NCBI RefSeq assembly: GCF_900182725.1
Contig: NZ_FXTO01000001.1
Span: forward strand, 1-64,000
Origin: Thalassovita litoralis
GTDB lineage: Bacteria > Pseudomonadota > Alphaproteobacteria > Rhodobacterales > Rhodobacteraceae
Direction of reading: 5' to 3'
DNA: 64,000 bases
The stretch's first letter is position 1. Each line of letters begins with the position of its first letter. Below, piece after piece: positions 28,190 through 37,941 of this stretch. A program made the position numbers and the translations under genes. The notes under the pieces are model-generated. The model saw nothing but the letters and a program-made list of their open reading frames with translations. It ran no database searches and was not told the origin of the DNA.

Positions 28190-29329
28190 ATGACGATCCA
28201 CTGGTGCGGCACCGGCCTGTCCGCAATTCCCGGCCTGCGCAGACTGCTGGAAGCAGGACAACCTGTCACCGTCTGGAACCGGACCATCGCCAAAGCCGAA
28301 CAGGCCGTGGGCGATCTGACCAAGGACATTCGCGCCTTTGACATGCCCGCCATCGCGGCGGTTCTGGAACCCGGCGATGTGGTCGTATCCATGCTACCCG
28401 GTGACTGGCATGTTCCGCTGGCCAAACTGTGCCTTGAAAAGGGGGCCAATTTCGTATCCTCGTCCTACATCGCGCCGGAAATGCGCGATCTGGACGATGC
28501 CGCCCGTGAAAAGGGCCTGCGCTTCGTGAACGAGGTGGGGCTGGACCCCGGCATTGATCACCTGATGGCCCATGCGTTAGTGGCGGATTACCGGGCGTCG
28601 GATGCCTATGATGCGGGAAACCAAATCTCCTTTACCTCTTATTGCGGCGGGGTGCCGAAACACGCCAACCCGTTCCGCTATAAATTCAGCTGGTCGCCGC
28701 TGGGTGTGCTAAAGGCGCTGCGCTCCCCGTCCCGCTCGATCCGGGATTTTGCGGAATTGCGGGTGAACCGCCCGTGGGATGCGATCAGCAGCTACACCGC
28801 CCCCCTGCCCCAGCCCGAAGCGTTCGAGGTGTACCCGAACCGCGATTCAATTCCCTTCATTGCGGATTACAAATTCGATGCGGATTGGCCCGTCAAAGAA
28901 TTCGTGCGCGGCACCCTGCGCCTGAATGGCTGGGCTGACGCTTGGGACAGCGTATTCCGCGAAATCGAAACGCTGGAAGGGGCCGCAGGCGATGCCCGTC
29001 TACAGGAAATGTCGGCCCAGTTCTGGGACGAAAATGCCTATGACGAAGGCGAACCGGATCGCGTAGTGCTGTGCGTCGGGCTGAAGGCCGAAAAAGACGG
29101 GCAGGACGTGTGGCATAAAACCTATGTCATGGACGCCTGGGGCGATGAACGCGGCACGGCAATGGCGCGTCTGGTGTCCATCCCGGTATCATTGGCGGTC
29201 GAGGCCGTGCTGAACCGCGCCGTTCCAGTCGGCGTAACCGCCGCCCCGTCCGATCCAAAGCTGGTCAGCGAATGGATGGGCGAGATTGGCAAACTGGCGC
29301 AGCATCTGGACATCGTGACCGCCGCCTGA
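28190..29329 (+). CDS. Saccharopine dehydrogenase (L-glutamate-forming, LYS9 type)
   Basis: 379 aa. N-terminal Rossmann fold, here starting IHWCGTGLSAIPGL, where the usual G-x-G-x-x-G is altered to GTGLSAIPG. Signature GLDPGIDHLMAHALV (about 120) and the catalytic-domain segment SYCGGVPKHANPFRYKFSWSP are typical. Splits saccharopine to 2-aminoadipate semialdehyde and glutamate. Completes the lysine/saccharopine pathway begun by the LYS1-type enzyme. Followed by a strong terminator. Confidence 0.9.
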   Translation: MTIHWCGTGLSAIPGLRRLLEAGQPVTVWNRTIAKAEQAVGDLTKDIRAFDMPAIAAVLEPGDVVVSMLPGDWHVPLAKLCLEKGANFVSSSYIAPEMRDLDDAAREKGLRFVNEVGLDPGIDHLMAHALVADYRASDAYDAGNQISFTSYCGGVPKHANPFRYKFSWSPLGVLKALRSPSRSIRDFAELRVNRPWDAISSYTAPLPQPEAFEVYPNRDSIPFIADYKFDADWPVKEFVRGTLRLNGWADAWDSVFREIETLEGAAGDARLQEMSAQFWDENAYDEGEPDRVVLCVGLKAEKDGQDVWHKTYVMDAWGDERGTAMARLVSIPVSLAVEAVLNRAVPVGVTAAPSDPKLVSEWMGEIGKLAQHLDIVTAA

Positions 29330-29338
29330 TCTGCAAAT

Positions 29339-29372
29339 AGAAACGCCCGCCAAATCTGGCGGGCGTTTTCCG
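29339..29372 (+). terminator. Terminator after the saccharopine operon
   Basis: AAACGCCCGCCA (29341-29352) pairs with TGGCGGGCGTTT (29357-29368), 12 bp around a 4-nt loop, followed by T. It probably also serves the convergent small gene at 29386. Confidence 0.92.
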
Positions 29373-29385
29373 GTTTGTTGCGACC

Positions 29386-29691
29386 TTAGCGGTAGGTGTA
29401 ACCACCAGCCGCAGAAGATACCGCACCGCCAAAGTCATAGCTGACCACAGTACCATCCTGCGCCTGCCCCAGTTCCGAGGGGTGCAGTTGGTCGTCAGCT
29501 TCCTGAACCACTTTCTGACCAACCGTGACGCGCAGATACCCATCTTGCAGCAGCCCAGCATTACGCGGCCCCAGCACCGACGCTGCCGGAACGTTCCGCG
29601 TCATCAGCGTGTCATTGGCAAAGGTGCTGTCGGCGGTCGCAGCCGATGCAAAACCAAGTGCGGCAACGGTCGAAATCAAGACGTATTTCAT
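29386..29691 (-). CDS. Small secreted protein of unknown function
   Basis: 101 aa; the start at 29691 follows AAAGGAAACC. Clear Sec signal (about 1-21, ending SAATA/DS). The mature part of about 80 residues is acidic and Gly/Ser-rich near the end (GGAVSSAAGGYTYR) with no recognised domain and no Cys. Monocistronic. Confidence 0.75.
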   Translation of the reverse strand: MKYVLISTVAALGFASAATADSTFANDTLMTRNVPAASVLGPRNAGLLQDGYLRVTVGQKVVQEADDQLHPSELGQAQDGTVVSYDFGGAVSSAAGGYTYR

Positions 29692-29948
29692 GGGGTTTCC
29701 TTTCCATTTCAATCAGGATCGTCGTTCGATCTGGACCTCAGATGGCCCCGCAAGGGACGGCCTTCAACTGTAACAACCGTATGAAATCCGTGCATAAATT
29801 CAGGACAAATCTGCATATCTGCACGACACAACTGCGTGAACACGCATCCCCCGTAAAACAAGGGGAAAGCCCCCGGATGACGCCCCAAAACCTTATCGTG
29901 TTCACGAAACTTCACAGCGCACGACGGGCATATGCCTCCCCTTGAAAC
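29692..29948. other. Intergenic region, no gene seen
   Basis: About 257 bp upstream of the small secreted protein gene. Short open frames on both strands lack ribosome sites and recognisable sequence. It must hold the promoter of the 29691 gene; no operator was recognised. Confidence 0.4.
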
Positions 29949-29975
29949 GAAAAAAGCGGGCCAACTGGCCCGCCC
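29949..29975 (-). terminator. Terminator of the DUF3775/rmuC side (minus strand)
   Basis: GCGGGCC (29956-29962) pairs with GGCCCGC (29967-29973); on the minus strand it is followed by TTTTTT (plus-strand A run 29949-29955). Confidence 0.88.
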
Positions 29976-29998
29976 AAATCCGGCAATCGCACGACGCT

Positions 29999-30325
29999 TC
30001 AGCCGCCCCGGATCAAATCATCCTCTTCATCCGCCGCAGACAGGCCCAGTTCATCCAATCCCGATTCCAAATGATCGGACAGGTGCGGCGTCCCAATCAG
30101 GTAATCAGGTGTCGGAACGGTGGCTTCGGCAATTGCGGTTTCGCGGGCTTCCTGAAATTCATCCGCATCGAAACTGCCGCGCCCGATCCACATCAAGGCC
30201 ACCAGATCAACCTGTTCGTCTTCGCTCAGGCGTTCCAGAAACGCCCTCAACTCCCCCTCGGCCCGGCCCAGTTCCCGTGCCATCAGGATCACATTGGCCA
30301 CTTTGGTCAACGAAATCTCAAGCAT
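29999..30325 (-). CDS. DUF3775-type small acidic protein
   Basis: 108 aa, helical and very acidic. It begins MLEISLTKVANVILMARELG and carries the LVALMWIGRGSFDADEFQEA segment that I associate with DUF3775. No function is known for the family. It is 89 nt downstream of rmuC on the same strand and ends at a strong terminator, so it closes the mutL-rmuC unit or is its own unit. Confidence 0.7.
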   Translation of the reverse strand: MLEISLTKVANVILMARELGRAEGELRAFLERLSEDEQVDLVALMWIGRGSFDADEFQEARETAIAEATVPTPDYLIGTPHLSDHLESGLDELGLSAADEEDDLIRGG

Positions 30326-30414
30326 TCTGAAGTCCTCCTGTCAGCGCATCTTCGCACGACAAATTCGCTTCCGACAAGCGCGAAGTCCTTGATCTGGGGC
30401 AAATGCCTTGCGGT

Positions 30415-31590
30415 TTAGCTTCCCTTGGGTCTGTCGATACGCACCACCGGGCTTTCAGGCTCGGGGGCCAGTTCCTCGAAATCGAAATTGTCCAGCCGCC
30501 GGGCGCGGCGTCCGGCTTTGTCGGCGCTGATCTTGATTTCGGCAATATCCTTGGCCGCCTGCCCGAAATGGCGGTCCAGATTTTCCACCCGCGTCCCCAG
30601 CCGGTCCACATCCGCGAACAGCAATCCCAATTCGCGCCGGATCGCCCCCGCCTGTTCCCGCATCCGCGCATCCTTTAGGATTGCGCGCATGGTATTCAGC
30701 GTGGCCATACAGGTCGTGGGCGACACGATCCAAACCCGCGCGGCGAAGCCTTCGCGCACCAGTTCGGGGAACCGCGCGTGCAATTCGGCATAGACCGCCT
30801 CGGACGGCAGGAACATCAATGCCCCGTCAGCGGTTTCGCCCTCGATCAGATATTTTTCTGAAATCGCCTTGATATGTCCGCGCACCGCCTGCCGCATCAG
30901 CGTGGCCGCGCGGTTGAATTGTTCCTGCGTTTCGGCCCGCACCAGCGCCTCATAGGCCTCTAACGGGAATTTGCTGTCGATCACGATCGGCCCCGGCGGA
31001 TTGGGCAGATGGATCAGACAATCCGCCCGCTTCCCATTGGAAAGCGTCGCCTGCCAAGTATAGCTATCCGATGGCAGCGCCTTTCCCACGATGTCGCGCA
31101 ATTGGATTTCCCCGAATGCGCCGCGCGTCTGCTTGTTGGACAGAATATCCTGAAGGCTCAGCACATCACCGGACAGTTTGGTGATATTTTCCTGTGCCTT
31201 GTCGATGGCTTGCAACCGCTGTTGCAATTCCCCCAGCGAATGCGCGGTGCGGCGGGCGCTGCCTTGCAGGTTTTCGTTCATATGCTGGCTGACCTGCGCC
31301 AGCCGCTTTTCCATCAGTTGCAGCATATTCGCCTGCGATGCGGCCTGTGCCTCGGACACATGGGTTAACCCGCCCGCCAATTGCTGCTGCCCATCAGACA
31401 GCGATTGCACCCGCTGCCCCAACATCTGAATCTGCTGCGAAATCGGGGCCGCCATCTGCGCCGACCGGCCTGCCGCACGCACCGCCATGATCAACAGGAC
31501 CACGATCAGCAGCGCCACAACTGCCGCCAGCAAAAGCCCGATCACCACCGGATCGTTCAGATCCACGTTCACCCCGTTTACCGTCAGCAT
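30415..31590 (-). CDS. rmuC: DNA recombination protein RmuC
   Basis: 391 aa. N-terminal transmembrane helix (about 15-42), a long coiled coil (about 60-150), then the RmuC nuclease-like domain with the SYTWQATLSNGKRADCLIHLPNPPG region, VIDSKFPLEAYE and YLPSEAVYAELHAR-type motif (here MFLPSEAVYAELHAR). Implicated in limiting DNA inversions and recombination. Starts 3 nt after the mutL stop, which suggests co-expression with mismatch repair. Confidence 0.94.
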   Translation of the reverse strand: MLTVNGVNVDLNDPVVIGLLLAAVVALLIVVLLIMAVRAAGRSAQMAAPISQQIQMLGQRVQSLSDGQQQLAGGLTHVSEAQAASQANMLQLMEKRLAQVSQHMNENLQGSARRTAHSLGELQQRLQAIDKAQENITKLSGDVLSLQDILSNKQTRGAFGEIQLRDIVGKALPSDSYTWQATLSNGKRADCLIHLPNPPGPIVIDSKFPLEAYEALVRAETQEQFNRAATLMRQAVRGHIKAISEKYLIEGETADGALMFLPSEAVYAELHARFPELVREGFAARVWIVSPTTCMATLNTMRAILKDARMREQAGAIRRELGLLFADVDRLGTRVENLDRHFGQAAKDIAEIKISADKAGRRARRLDNFDFEELAPEPESPVVRIDRPKGS

Positions 31591-31593
31591 TCC

Positions 31594-33462
31594 TCAAGTC
31601 CGCCCGAAAAGTCGTTCAATATCAGAAAGTTTCAGCTCGACATAGGTCGGGCGGCCGTGATTGCACTGCCCGGAATGGGGCGTTGCTTCCATCTCGCGCA
31701 GCAGGGCGTTCATTTCCTCGGCCCGCATCCGGCGGCCCGACCGGATCGACCCGTGACAGGCCACGCGGGACAGGATCGCTTCGATCCGGGATTGCACGGT
31801 CTGGCTGTCGCCCAGATCGGCCAGTTCGTCCAGCACATCCAGAACCAGCGCACGAGCGTTGATTTCCCCCAAAATCGCCGGGGTTTCACGCACCGCCAAA
31901 GCCCCCCCGCCAAAGGGTTCGATCACCAGCCCCAGCCGATGCAAGTCATCGGCAATATCCATGATCCGGGCGCAATCGCCTTCGGATAGTTCGACAATCT
32001 CGGGGATCAGCAACGCCTGCGCAGCAACGCCATTCTGCGCCATTTGCGCCTTTAGCTTTTCATAGACCAGCCGCTCATGCGCAGCGTGCTGGTCCACGAT
32101 CACCATGCCCGTTTCCGTTTGGGCGATGATATAGTTTTCATGCACCTGCGCCCGTGCCGCGCCCAACGGCAGGCGTTCTTGTGGTATGTCTTGCGGGTCC
32201 GGGTCCACCACCCGTTCCACGCGGGCGCTGTAACTATTCCCCAGATCGGCAAAGCCCGGCATGGGCGCTGGCGCAGGGGCCTGCGCCTGATAACTGCGGC
32301 TGATCGCACCGGCAGAGGGGCGGTCCATCTGATACACTCGTGCAGGTCCGGCAGGTGCCGGTTCAGGGCGGAACGCCCCCAAAGTCGCCCCTGCCACGGT
32401 CGAGGACGCCCGATGCCCCGCATCCGCCAGCGCATGACGCAACGCCGAAACGATCAGACCCCGCACCACGCCGGGATCACGGAACCGAACCTCGGATTTC
32501 GCGGGGTGTACGTTCACATCCACCAAATGCGGATCACATTCCACGAACAGCGCCGCAGCGGGATGACGATCCCGGCTTAGGAAATCATGAAACGCCCCGC
32601 GCAATGCCCCCACCAACAGCTTGTCCCGCACCGGGCGGCCATTGACGAACAGATATTGTGCAATCGCCGATCCCCGCGAATAGGTGGGCAGGGCGGCATA
32701 GCCCGTTAACAGAAAGCCTTCGCGCTCGGCATTGATTTTCAGCGCGTTTTCCGCAAATTCCGCCCCCAGCACGCGGGCTAAACGCCCGTGCAGCGCATCG
32801 AATAAATCGCCGGTTTCGGGATCGGCGCGGAACGTCACCCGGCCTTCGCCACCGCCAGACACATCGCGCAACGTGAATCCCACAAAAGGTTCCGCCATCG
32901 CCAGACGTTTGATCGTGTCGCTGATGGCCTGCATTTCGGCCCGGTCCGTGCGCAGGAATTTCAGCCGCGCCGGGGTGGCAAAAAATAGATCGCGTAATTC
33001 CACCACGGTGCCGCCCGTCAGCGCCGCTGGTTTCACCGGCCCCATTTGCCCGCCGGAAACCGCAATCTGTGCAGCGTCCTGCCCGGATACGCGGCTGGTG
33101 ATGGTTAACCGCCCCACCGCCCCCAACGAGGGCAGCGCCTCGCCCCGGAAGCCGAAGCTGTGAATATCCAGCAAATCCGACCCGTCGATTTTCGAGGTCG
33201 CATGACGCGACAACGCCAGCGGCAACTGATCCGCCCGGATACCGCATCCGTCATCCGCCACGCGGATCAGGGTCTTTCCCCCGTCGGCAATCGCAATATC
33301 AATGCGGTTGGCGCCAGCATCCAGCGCGTTTTCGACCAGTTCCTTGACGGCGGATGCAGGGCGTTCAACCACTTCACCCGCGGCGATACGGTTGATTGCG
33401 GCGTCATCCAACTGCCGGATAACGGGGGGGGCTGTGGATATCTTGGGGTTTGGCTGCGACAT
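31594..33462 (-). CDS. mutL: DNA mismatch repair protein MutL
   Basis: 622 aa; the start at 33462 gives the family N-terminus with [30 protein letters not shown] ATPase motifs follow (DDGCGI, TSKI, GFRGEAL). The C-terminal domain has the endonuclease motif DQHA-x2-E-x4-E ([12 protein letters not shown]), as in bacteria lacking MutH, plus CHGSIR and the terminal HGRP-type motif. So this MutL should nick DNA itself. An upstream in-frame extension to 33549 is rejected. Confidence 0.96.
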   Translation of the reverse strand: MSQPNPKISTAPPVIRQLDDAAINRIAAGEVVERPASAVKELVENALDAGANRIDIAIADGGKTLIRVADDGCGIRADQLPLALSRHATSKIDGSDLLDIHSFGFRGEALPSLGAVGRLTITSRVSGQDAAQIAVSGGQMGPVKPAALTGGTVVELRDLFFATPARLKFLRTDRAEMQAISDTIKRLAMAEPFVGFTLRDVSGGGEGRVTFRADPETGDLFDALHGRLARVLGAEFAENALKINAEREGFLLTGYAALPTYSRGSAIAQYLFVNGRPVRDKLLVGALRGAFHDFLSRDRHPAAALFVECDPHLVDVNVHPAKSEVRFRDPGVVRGLIVSALRHALADAGHRASSTVAGATLGAFRPEPAPAGPARVYQMDRPSAGAISRSYQAQAPAPAPMPGFADLGNSYSARVERVVDPDPQDIPQERLPLGAARAQVHENYIIAQTETGMVIVDQHAAHERLVYEKLKAQMAQNGVAAQALLIPEIVELSEGDCARIMDIADDLHRLGLVIEPFGGGALAVRETPAILGEINARALVLDVLDELADLGDSQTVQSRIEAILSRVACHGSIRSGRRMRAEEMNALLREMEATPHSGQCNHGRPTYVELKLSDIERLFGRT

Positions 33463-33535
33463 ACCGCAATCACTAGCATAGCCCGCGCCGATTCTGCCAA
33501 CGGGTTTTCGGCAGCACACCCCCACCCAGCCAACG

Positions 33536-33562
33536 CAAAACGCCCCCAATCAGGGGGCGTTC
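33536..33562 (-). terminator. Terminator of puuD (minus strand)
   Basis: AACGCCCCC pairs with GGGGGCGTT (33539-33547 with 33553-33561); read on the minus strand it is followed by TTTGCG. Confidence 0.75.
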
Positions 33563-33589
33563 AGGAACAGCATATCGGATGCAGGTACC

Positions 33590-34813
33590 TTAGCTTTTGA
33601 TCGCGTTCCGATACCATGCAACGATTTTGGCCCGTTCTTCGGGTTCAATGAACGACAGGTTCGCCGGGGGCATGGCATGGCTGATCCCCGCCTGAAGATA
33701 GATTTCACGCGCATGGCGGGCGATTTGGGATTCGGTTTCCAGCCGGATGCCCTTGGGCGCATGGCGCAGCCCGTCCCAACCCGGCTCAGCGGCATGACAC
33801 ATCGAACAGCGCCCCATCACGATGTCATAGGCATCCTCGAACCCTTCGGCCTGCGCGAACCGCAATTCAGCGCCTCGTGCCTCCTCGGGTTCTTCGGCCT
33901 GCCACATCGGGGCCAGCGACAGCGCCATTACGGCAATGAACAGCGCAGCGGTGGCCGCCCATGTCCACCACGGCATCCCCTTGCGGGCGTGCATCGAGTT
34001 AAAGAAATGCCGGATCGTCACCCCCATCAGAAACACCAGCGCCGCAATAATCCAGTTGTATTCGGTCGCAAAGGCCAGCGGATAATGGTTGGACAGCATC
34101 ATGAAAATCACCGGCAGCGTCAGATAGTTGTTATGCGTGCTGCGCTGCTTGGCGATTTTACCGTATTGCGGATCGGGTTTACGGCCATTGATCAGATCAT
34201 CGACCACGATTTTCTGGTTCGGGATGATGATAAAAAACACGTTGGCCGACATGATTGTGGCCGTAAACGCCCCCAGATGCAGCAACGCCGCCCGCCCGGA
34301 AAACACCGAGGTGTAGAAATAGCTCATCCCGACCAGCACCACGAAAAGCGCAATCATCAGGCCAGTTTGGTTGGCGTTCACGAACAGCTTGCACAGGGTA
34401 TTATAAACGATCCAGCCAAACGCCAGCGAGGCCACGGAAATCGCAATCGCCTGCCATGGCGTCAGGTCCATCACCGCCGGATCGACCAGATAAAATTCGG
34501 CACCCATGTAATAAACCACGGCCAGAAGCGCGAAACCGGACAGCCATGTGGAATAGCTTTCCCATTTAAACCAAACCAGCCCGTCAGGCATGTTTGCCGG
34601 GGCCACGAGATATTTCTGGATGTGATAGAACCCGCCACCGTGAACCTGCCATTCTTCGCCATCCGCGCCGGTGGTCAGGTTGCGATCCCGGTGCAGCCCC
34701 AGATCCAGCGCGATGAAATAAAATGACGACCCGATCCATGCAATCGCGGTGACAACGTGCAGCCAGCGCACGGCAAATTGCAGCCATTCGGTGATGGCAA
34801 TCCAGTCCAGCAT
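33590..34813 (-). CDS. puuD: PuuD-type urate oxidase with C-terminal cytochrome c
   Basis: 407 aa. About eight transmembrane helices (residues 10-310) form the membrane part characteristic of PuuD (GFYHIQKYLVAPANMPDGLVWFKWESY, THNNYLTLPVIFMMLSNHYP). The C-terminal domain carries a heme c motif C336-x-x-C339-H340 and a plausible Met381 ligand (HAMPP). Family role: oxidation of urate to 5-hydroxyisourate with electrons passed to the respiratory chain. Divergent from a LysR gene; no other purine genes are seen nearby in this window. Confidence 0.92.
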   Translation of the reverse strand: MLDWIAITEWLQFAVRWLHVVTAIAWIGSSFYFIALDLGLHRDRNLTTGADGEEWQVHGGGFYHIQKYLVAPANMPDGLVWFKWESYSTWLSGFALLAVVYYMGAEFYLVDPAVMDLTPWQAIAISVASLAFGWIVYNTLCKLFVNANQTGLMIALFVVLVGMSYFYTSVFSGRAALLHLGAFTATIMSANVFFIIIPNQKIVVDDLINGRKPDPQYGKIAKQRSTHNNYLTLPVIFMMLSNHYPLAFATEYNWIIAALVFLMGVTIRHFFNSMHARKGMPWWTWAATAALFIAVMALSLAPMWQAEEPEEARGAELRFAQAEGFEDAYDIVMGRCSMCHAAEPGWDGLRHAPKGIRLETESQIARHAREIYLQAGISHAMPPANLSFIEPEERAKIVAWYRNAIKS

Positions 34814-34911
34814 GGGCCTCTCCTGTTTTTGCGTTTTTCGCAGACTATCGCAGCAGTGACTTGTTTGTTAATTCTTCTAATCACAGGAACAGTTTCAAGA
34901 GATCGTTGATA

Positions 34912-35847
34912 ATGTCCTATGTGAATAACATTCGCATGTTCGTCCGCGTCTATGAATTGGGCAACATGAGCGCCGCCGCACGCGATCAACGGGTTTCCCC
35001 GGCGGTTGCCTCGTCACGCATTGCCGAACTGGAACGCTATCTGGGGGTGCGGCTGTTCAATCGCACCACCCGCGCGCTCAGCCCCACCGAACATGGCGAA
35101 TTGTTCTATGACGGGGCGTGTCGCATTCTGTTGGCCATAGACGAGGCCGAAGCCGCCGTGATGGAGGCCACACGATCCCCCAAAGGCACCCTGTTCGTAT
35201 CGGCCCCGCTGGGCGTCGGGCGGCGTTTCATTGCCCCTGCCGTTCCCGCCTTCAAACACCAATACCCCGAAATCGACATTCGCCTGCGCCTGTCCGACCG
35301 GGTGATTGATGTCACCGGCGAAGGGCTGGATCTGGCCTTTCATCTGGGGCCGCTGGGGGATAGCGATCTGAAAATCCGGGTCATCGCGGATTGCCCGCGC
35401 GTATTGTGCGCCGCCCCATCCTATATTGCGCGGCGCGGTATGCCTGCCGATGGGCAGGCGCTGATTGATGACCGCCACGATTGCCTGAACCTGCGCTTTC
35501 CGGGAGCCAAGGAATTTCAATGGACGCTGCAAACCGATCGTGGCCCGCGCCGTTTTGAAATCCGGGGGCCGTTTGAATCGGATGACGGCGACGTGCTGAC
35601 CGCTTGGGCGCTGGACGGTGCCGGGATTGTGCTGAAACCCGTTTTCGAGGTGGCTGAACATCTGGCGCGGGGTGATCTGGTCCCCGTCGCCACGGCCACC
35701 CCACCGCTGCCCACGCAATTGGCTTCGCTGTCCCCCAGCCGCAAATTCCGCGACCCCAAAGTGCGGCTTTTTGCCGATTTCATCGCCGGGCGCTGCAAGG
35801 ACGCACTAAGCGCCTTACATTCCGGTTACACAATGCGTTCAGACTGA
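34912..35847 (+). CDS. LysR-family transcriptional regulator
   Basis: 311 aa from the ATG at 34912, where the conserved HTH begins (MSYVNNIRMFVRVYELGNMSAAARD..VSPAVASSRIAELE). The C-terminal effector domain is complete. Divergent from puuD, with 98 bp between the starts, so regulation of puuD is plausible. The rhodanese gene follows after 31 nt and could be co-transcribed. Confidence 0.92.
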   Translation: MSYVNNIRMFVRVYELGNMSAAARDQRVSPAVASSRIAELERYLGVRLFNRTTRALSPTEHGELFYDGACRILLAIDEAEAAVMEATRSPKGTLFVSAPLGVGRRFIAPAVPAFKHQYPEIDIRLRLSDRVIDVTGEGLDLAFHLGPLGDSDLKIRVIADCPRVLCAAPSYIARRGMPADGQALIDDRHDCLNLRFPGAKEFQWTLQTDRGPRRFEIRGPFESDDGDVLTAWALDGAGIVLKPVFEVAEHLARGDLVPVATATPPLPTQLASLSPSRKFRDPKVRLFADFIAGRCKDALSALHSGYTMRSD

Positions 35848-35878
35848 ACGCGCCTTACCCAATCAGGAGACCCCGAAC

Positions 35879-36259
35879 ATGAAAACCGAAACAGTTGACG
35901 GCGCGGTGCTAGAGACATGGACCGTGGACGAGGTTCAATCGGCCTTTGATCGCAACGAAATCGTGCTGATCGACGTGCGCACCCCGCAGGAATACATGTT
36001 TGAACATATCGACGGTGCCCTGTTGATGCCGATGGCCTTTTTCAAGGCGGGCAAACTGCCCGGCCAAAGCGAAAAGCGCATTGTATTCCATTGCGGTTCG
36101 GGCGTGCGCTCGGAACGGGTGGCCCGCGCAGCAATGGACGCAGGCATTGGCCTGATCGCCCATATGGAAGGCGGAATGGCGGGCTGGAAGGCCGCCCAAA
36201 AGCCATACATCGGCACCAATATGGCAACCGGCGCCCCGCAAAAAGTGGAAGCCGCCTGA
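35879..36259 (+). CDS. Single-domain rhodanese-like protein
   Basis: 126 aa. Rhodanese domain with LIDVRTPQEYMFEHIDGALLMP and active-site loop HCGSGVRSERVA, where Cys is the persulfide-carrying residue. No signal peptide, so cytosolic. Sulfur-transfer function expected. A terminator follows, and the next gene (TauE/SafE-like, convergent) is commonly linked with sulfur compounds. Confidence 0.9.
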   Translation: MKTETVDGAVLETWTVDEVQSAFDRNEIVLIDVRTPQEYMFEHIDGALLMPMAFFKAGKLPGQSEKRIVFHCGSGVRSERVARAAMDAGIGLIAHMEGGMAGWKAAQKPYIGTNMATGAPQKVEAA

Positions 36260-36267
36260 TTGTCCAG

Positions 36268-36303
36268 TATGGGGCCGCACCGTCCGGGTGCGGCCCCACC
36301 TTG
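36268..36303. terminator. Hairpin between rhodanese gene and TauE/SafE gene
   Basis: GGGGCCGCACC (36271-36281) pairs with GGTGCGGCCCC (36287-36297). No clear T run follows on either strand; probable intrinsic terminator between convergent genes. Confidence 0.6.
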
Positions 36304-36304
36304 G

Positions 36305-37054
36305 TCAACGCAGGAAAAACAGCACCGACATCCCCAGCCCGACAGCCGTCACGAAATGCCGCAACAAATCGGTGCGGGTGATCTTGCGGCTTTGATGCGC
36401 TCCGACATAGCCCCCCAGCGCGGCGCTGGCGGCCATGATCGCGGCTTGTTCCCACGCAATCAGCCCCGCCATGATGAAGGTCAGCGCAGAAACCAGCGAT
36501 AACATGGCGGACAGAACATTTTTCAACCCGTTCATGCCATGCAGGTTCCGGTAGCCCAGCAACCCGAACGCCGCCAACAGCATAATCCCCAAACCGCCGT
36601 TGAAATAACCGCCATAAACGAACACCGCCAGAAGCACCGCCGCCGATACCAACGGTCCCGCAGTCTGCTCCTGTTGCTGCCGCAGGCGGCTTAACAGCCA
36701 CGGCCCCAGCGCAAACATCCCCGTCGCCAACAACAACAACCACGGCACGATCCACAGAAACATATCCGAAGGCGTCACGATCAGCAAAATCGCCCCCGCG
36801 ATACTGCCCAGTGCCGCCAGTATCAAAATGGCCCGCAAACGCAGACGCCCCTCAGCCTCCATGTCATGGCGAAAGGCCCACGCACTGCTGATATATCCGG
36901 GCAACGCGGTCAGTGTCGCCGTCGCGTTGGCACTTACCGGCGGCACCCCGACATAGATCAGCGCAGGCAGGCTTAGGAATGTGCCGCCCCCGGCGACAGC
37001 ATTCAGCACCCCCGCCGCAAATCCCGCAACAGCCAGCAACATGATTTCAAACAT
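36305..37054 (-). CDS. TauE/SafE family membrane permease
   Basis: 249 aa from the ATG at 37054, which follows GGAGGGGG. About eight transmembrane helices with the two TauE/SafE repeats: AGVLNAVAGGGTFLSLPAL near the N-terminus and YFNGGLGIMLLAAFGLLG near the middle. Family members export sulfite, sulfoacetate or related organic anions. Divergent from a GntR-type regulator with 90 bp between starts. Confidence 0.88.
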   Translation of the reverse strand: MFEIMLLAVAGFAAGVLNAVAGGGTFLSLPALIYVGVPPVSANATATLTALPGYISSAWAFRHDMEAEGRLRLRAILILAALGSIAGAILLIVTPSDMFLWIVPWLLLLATGMFALGPWLLSRLRQQQEQTAGPLVSAAVLLAVFVYGGYFNGGLGIMLLAAFGLLGYRNLHGMNGLKNVLSAMLSLVSALTFIMAGLIAWEQAAIMAASAALGGYVGAHQSRKITRTDLLRHFVTAVGLGMSVLFFLR

Positions 37055-37105
37055 TACGCCCCCTCCTTTGAGTATTCTGCGCACAAAGGCTGTTGCAGGA
37101 TCGTC

Positions 37106-37126
37106 AATTGGTCTGCAAATTGGTCT
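37106..37126. promoter_or_regulatory. Direct repeat AATTGGTCT, candidate GntR operator
   Basis: AATTGGTCT occurs at 37106-37114 and 37118-37126, one helical turn apart (12 nt start to start), in the 90-bp gap between the divergent TauE/SafE and GntR genes. Spacing on one face of the helix suits a regulator dimer; the operator role is inferred. Confidence 0.5.
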
Positions 37127-37144
37127 AAAATCATCAGGATCACG

Positions 37145-37846
37145 ATGCCCCGCCCCTCTGACGATTCCCTATTGGCCCGGTTGCGGCAGGTGCTTGCCAC
37201 ACAGGCCCCCAACATCGGCGACCGCCTGCCTGCCGAACGCGATCTGGCCGCGCAACTGGGCTGTAGCCGCGAAGCCCTGCGCAAACGGCTGACCCTGCTG
37301 GAAACAGAAGGCCAGATTTGGCGTCATGTCGGTCAAGGCACGTTTCGCGGCCCACGCCCCCGCAATCTGCCGGTCCGGGATACACTGCAGGTCGAAGGGG
37401 CCGCGCCCCCCGATCTGATGCGGGCGCGGTTTCTTTTGGAACCGATCATCGCAGCAGAAGCTGCCCGATCCGCCACCGCCACAGACGTGACGCTGCTACG
37501 GGTTCGGGTACAGGCTGGCCGCATCGCGCAAGACACCCAAGCCTGTGAAACCGCCGATGATGCCTTTCACCGGGCGCTGGCCCAAGTGTCCGGTAATCCG
37601 GTGCTGATTGGCGTGCTGGCCTACCTGTCAGACGCCCGACGCCGCGCAGCGTGGCAGCACGAATGGGGCCGTACCTATCGGCGGATTGGGGTGAATGAAT
37701 TCCGGCACCTTCACAGCGATCAACATAGCCGGATCGTCGATGCCGTGGCACGGTCTGATCCCGACGCCGCCGCTTTGGCCATGACCCAACACCTGAATAC
37801 AATCGGGTTAGCAATGGCCGGGCATGATCCCTCACATGTGCCATAA
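37145..37846 (+). CDS. GntR-family transcriptional regulator (FCD-type)
   Basis: 233 aa. N-terminal GntR winged helix (about 10-75, with IGDRLPAERDLAAQLGCSREALRKRLTLLETEG), then an all-helical FCD effector domain with metal-binding His residues (DAFHRALAQVSGN and HSDQHSRIVDAV). Divergent from the TauE/SafE permease, so likely its regulator. Confidence 0.88.
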   Translation: MPRPSDDSLLARLRQVLATQAPNIGDRLPAERDLAAQLGCSREALRKRLTLLETEGQIWRHVGQGTFRGPRPRNLPVRDTLQVEGAAPPDLMRARFLLEPIIAAEAARSATATDVTLLRVRVQAGRIAQDTQACETADDAFHRALAQVSGNPVLIGVLAYLSDARRRAAWQHEWGRTYRRIGVNEFRHLHSDQHSRIVDAVARSDPDAAALAMTQHLNTIGLAMAGHDPSHVP

Positions 37847-37941
37847 TCCAACCGTTTTTCCCCATATTATTTTTTGTGCTGCGCTTGCAAAAAAACCGCG
37901 AAACGCGCGACGGAACAGCAATGGCCGGTCGTAAAATATAT

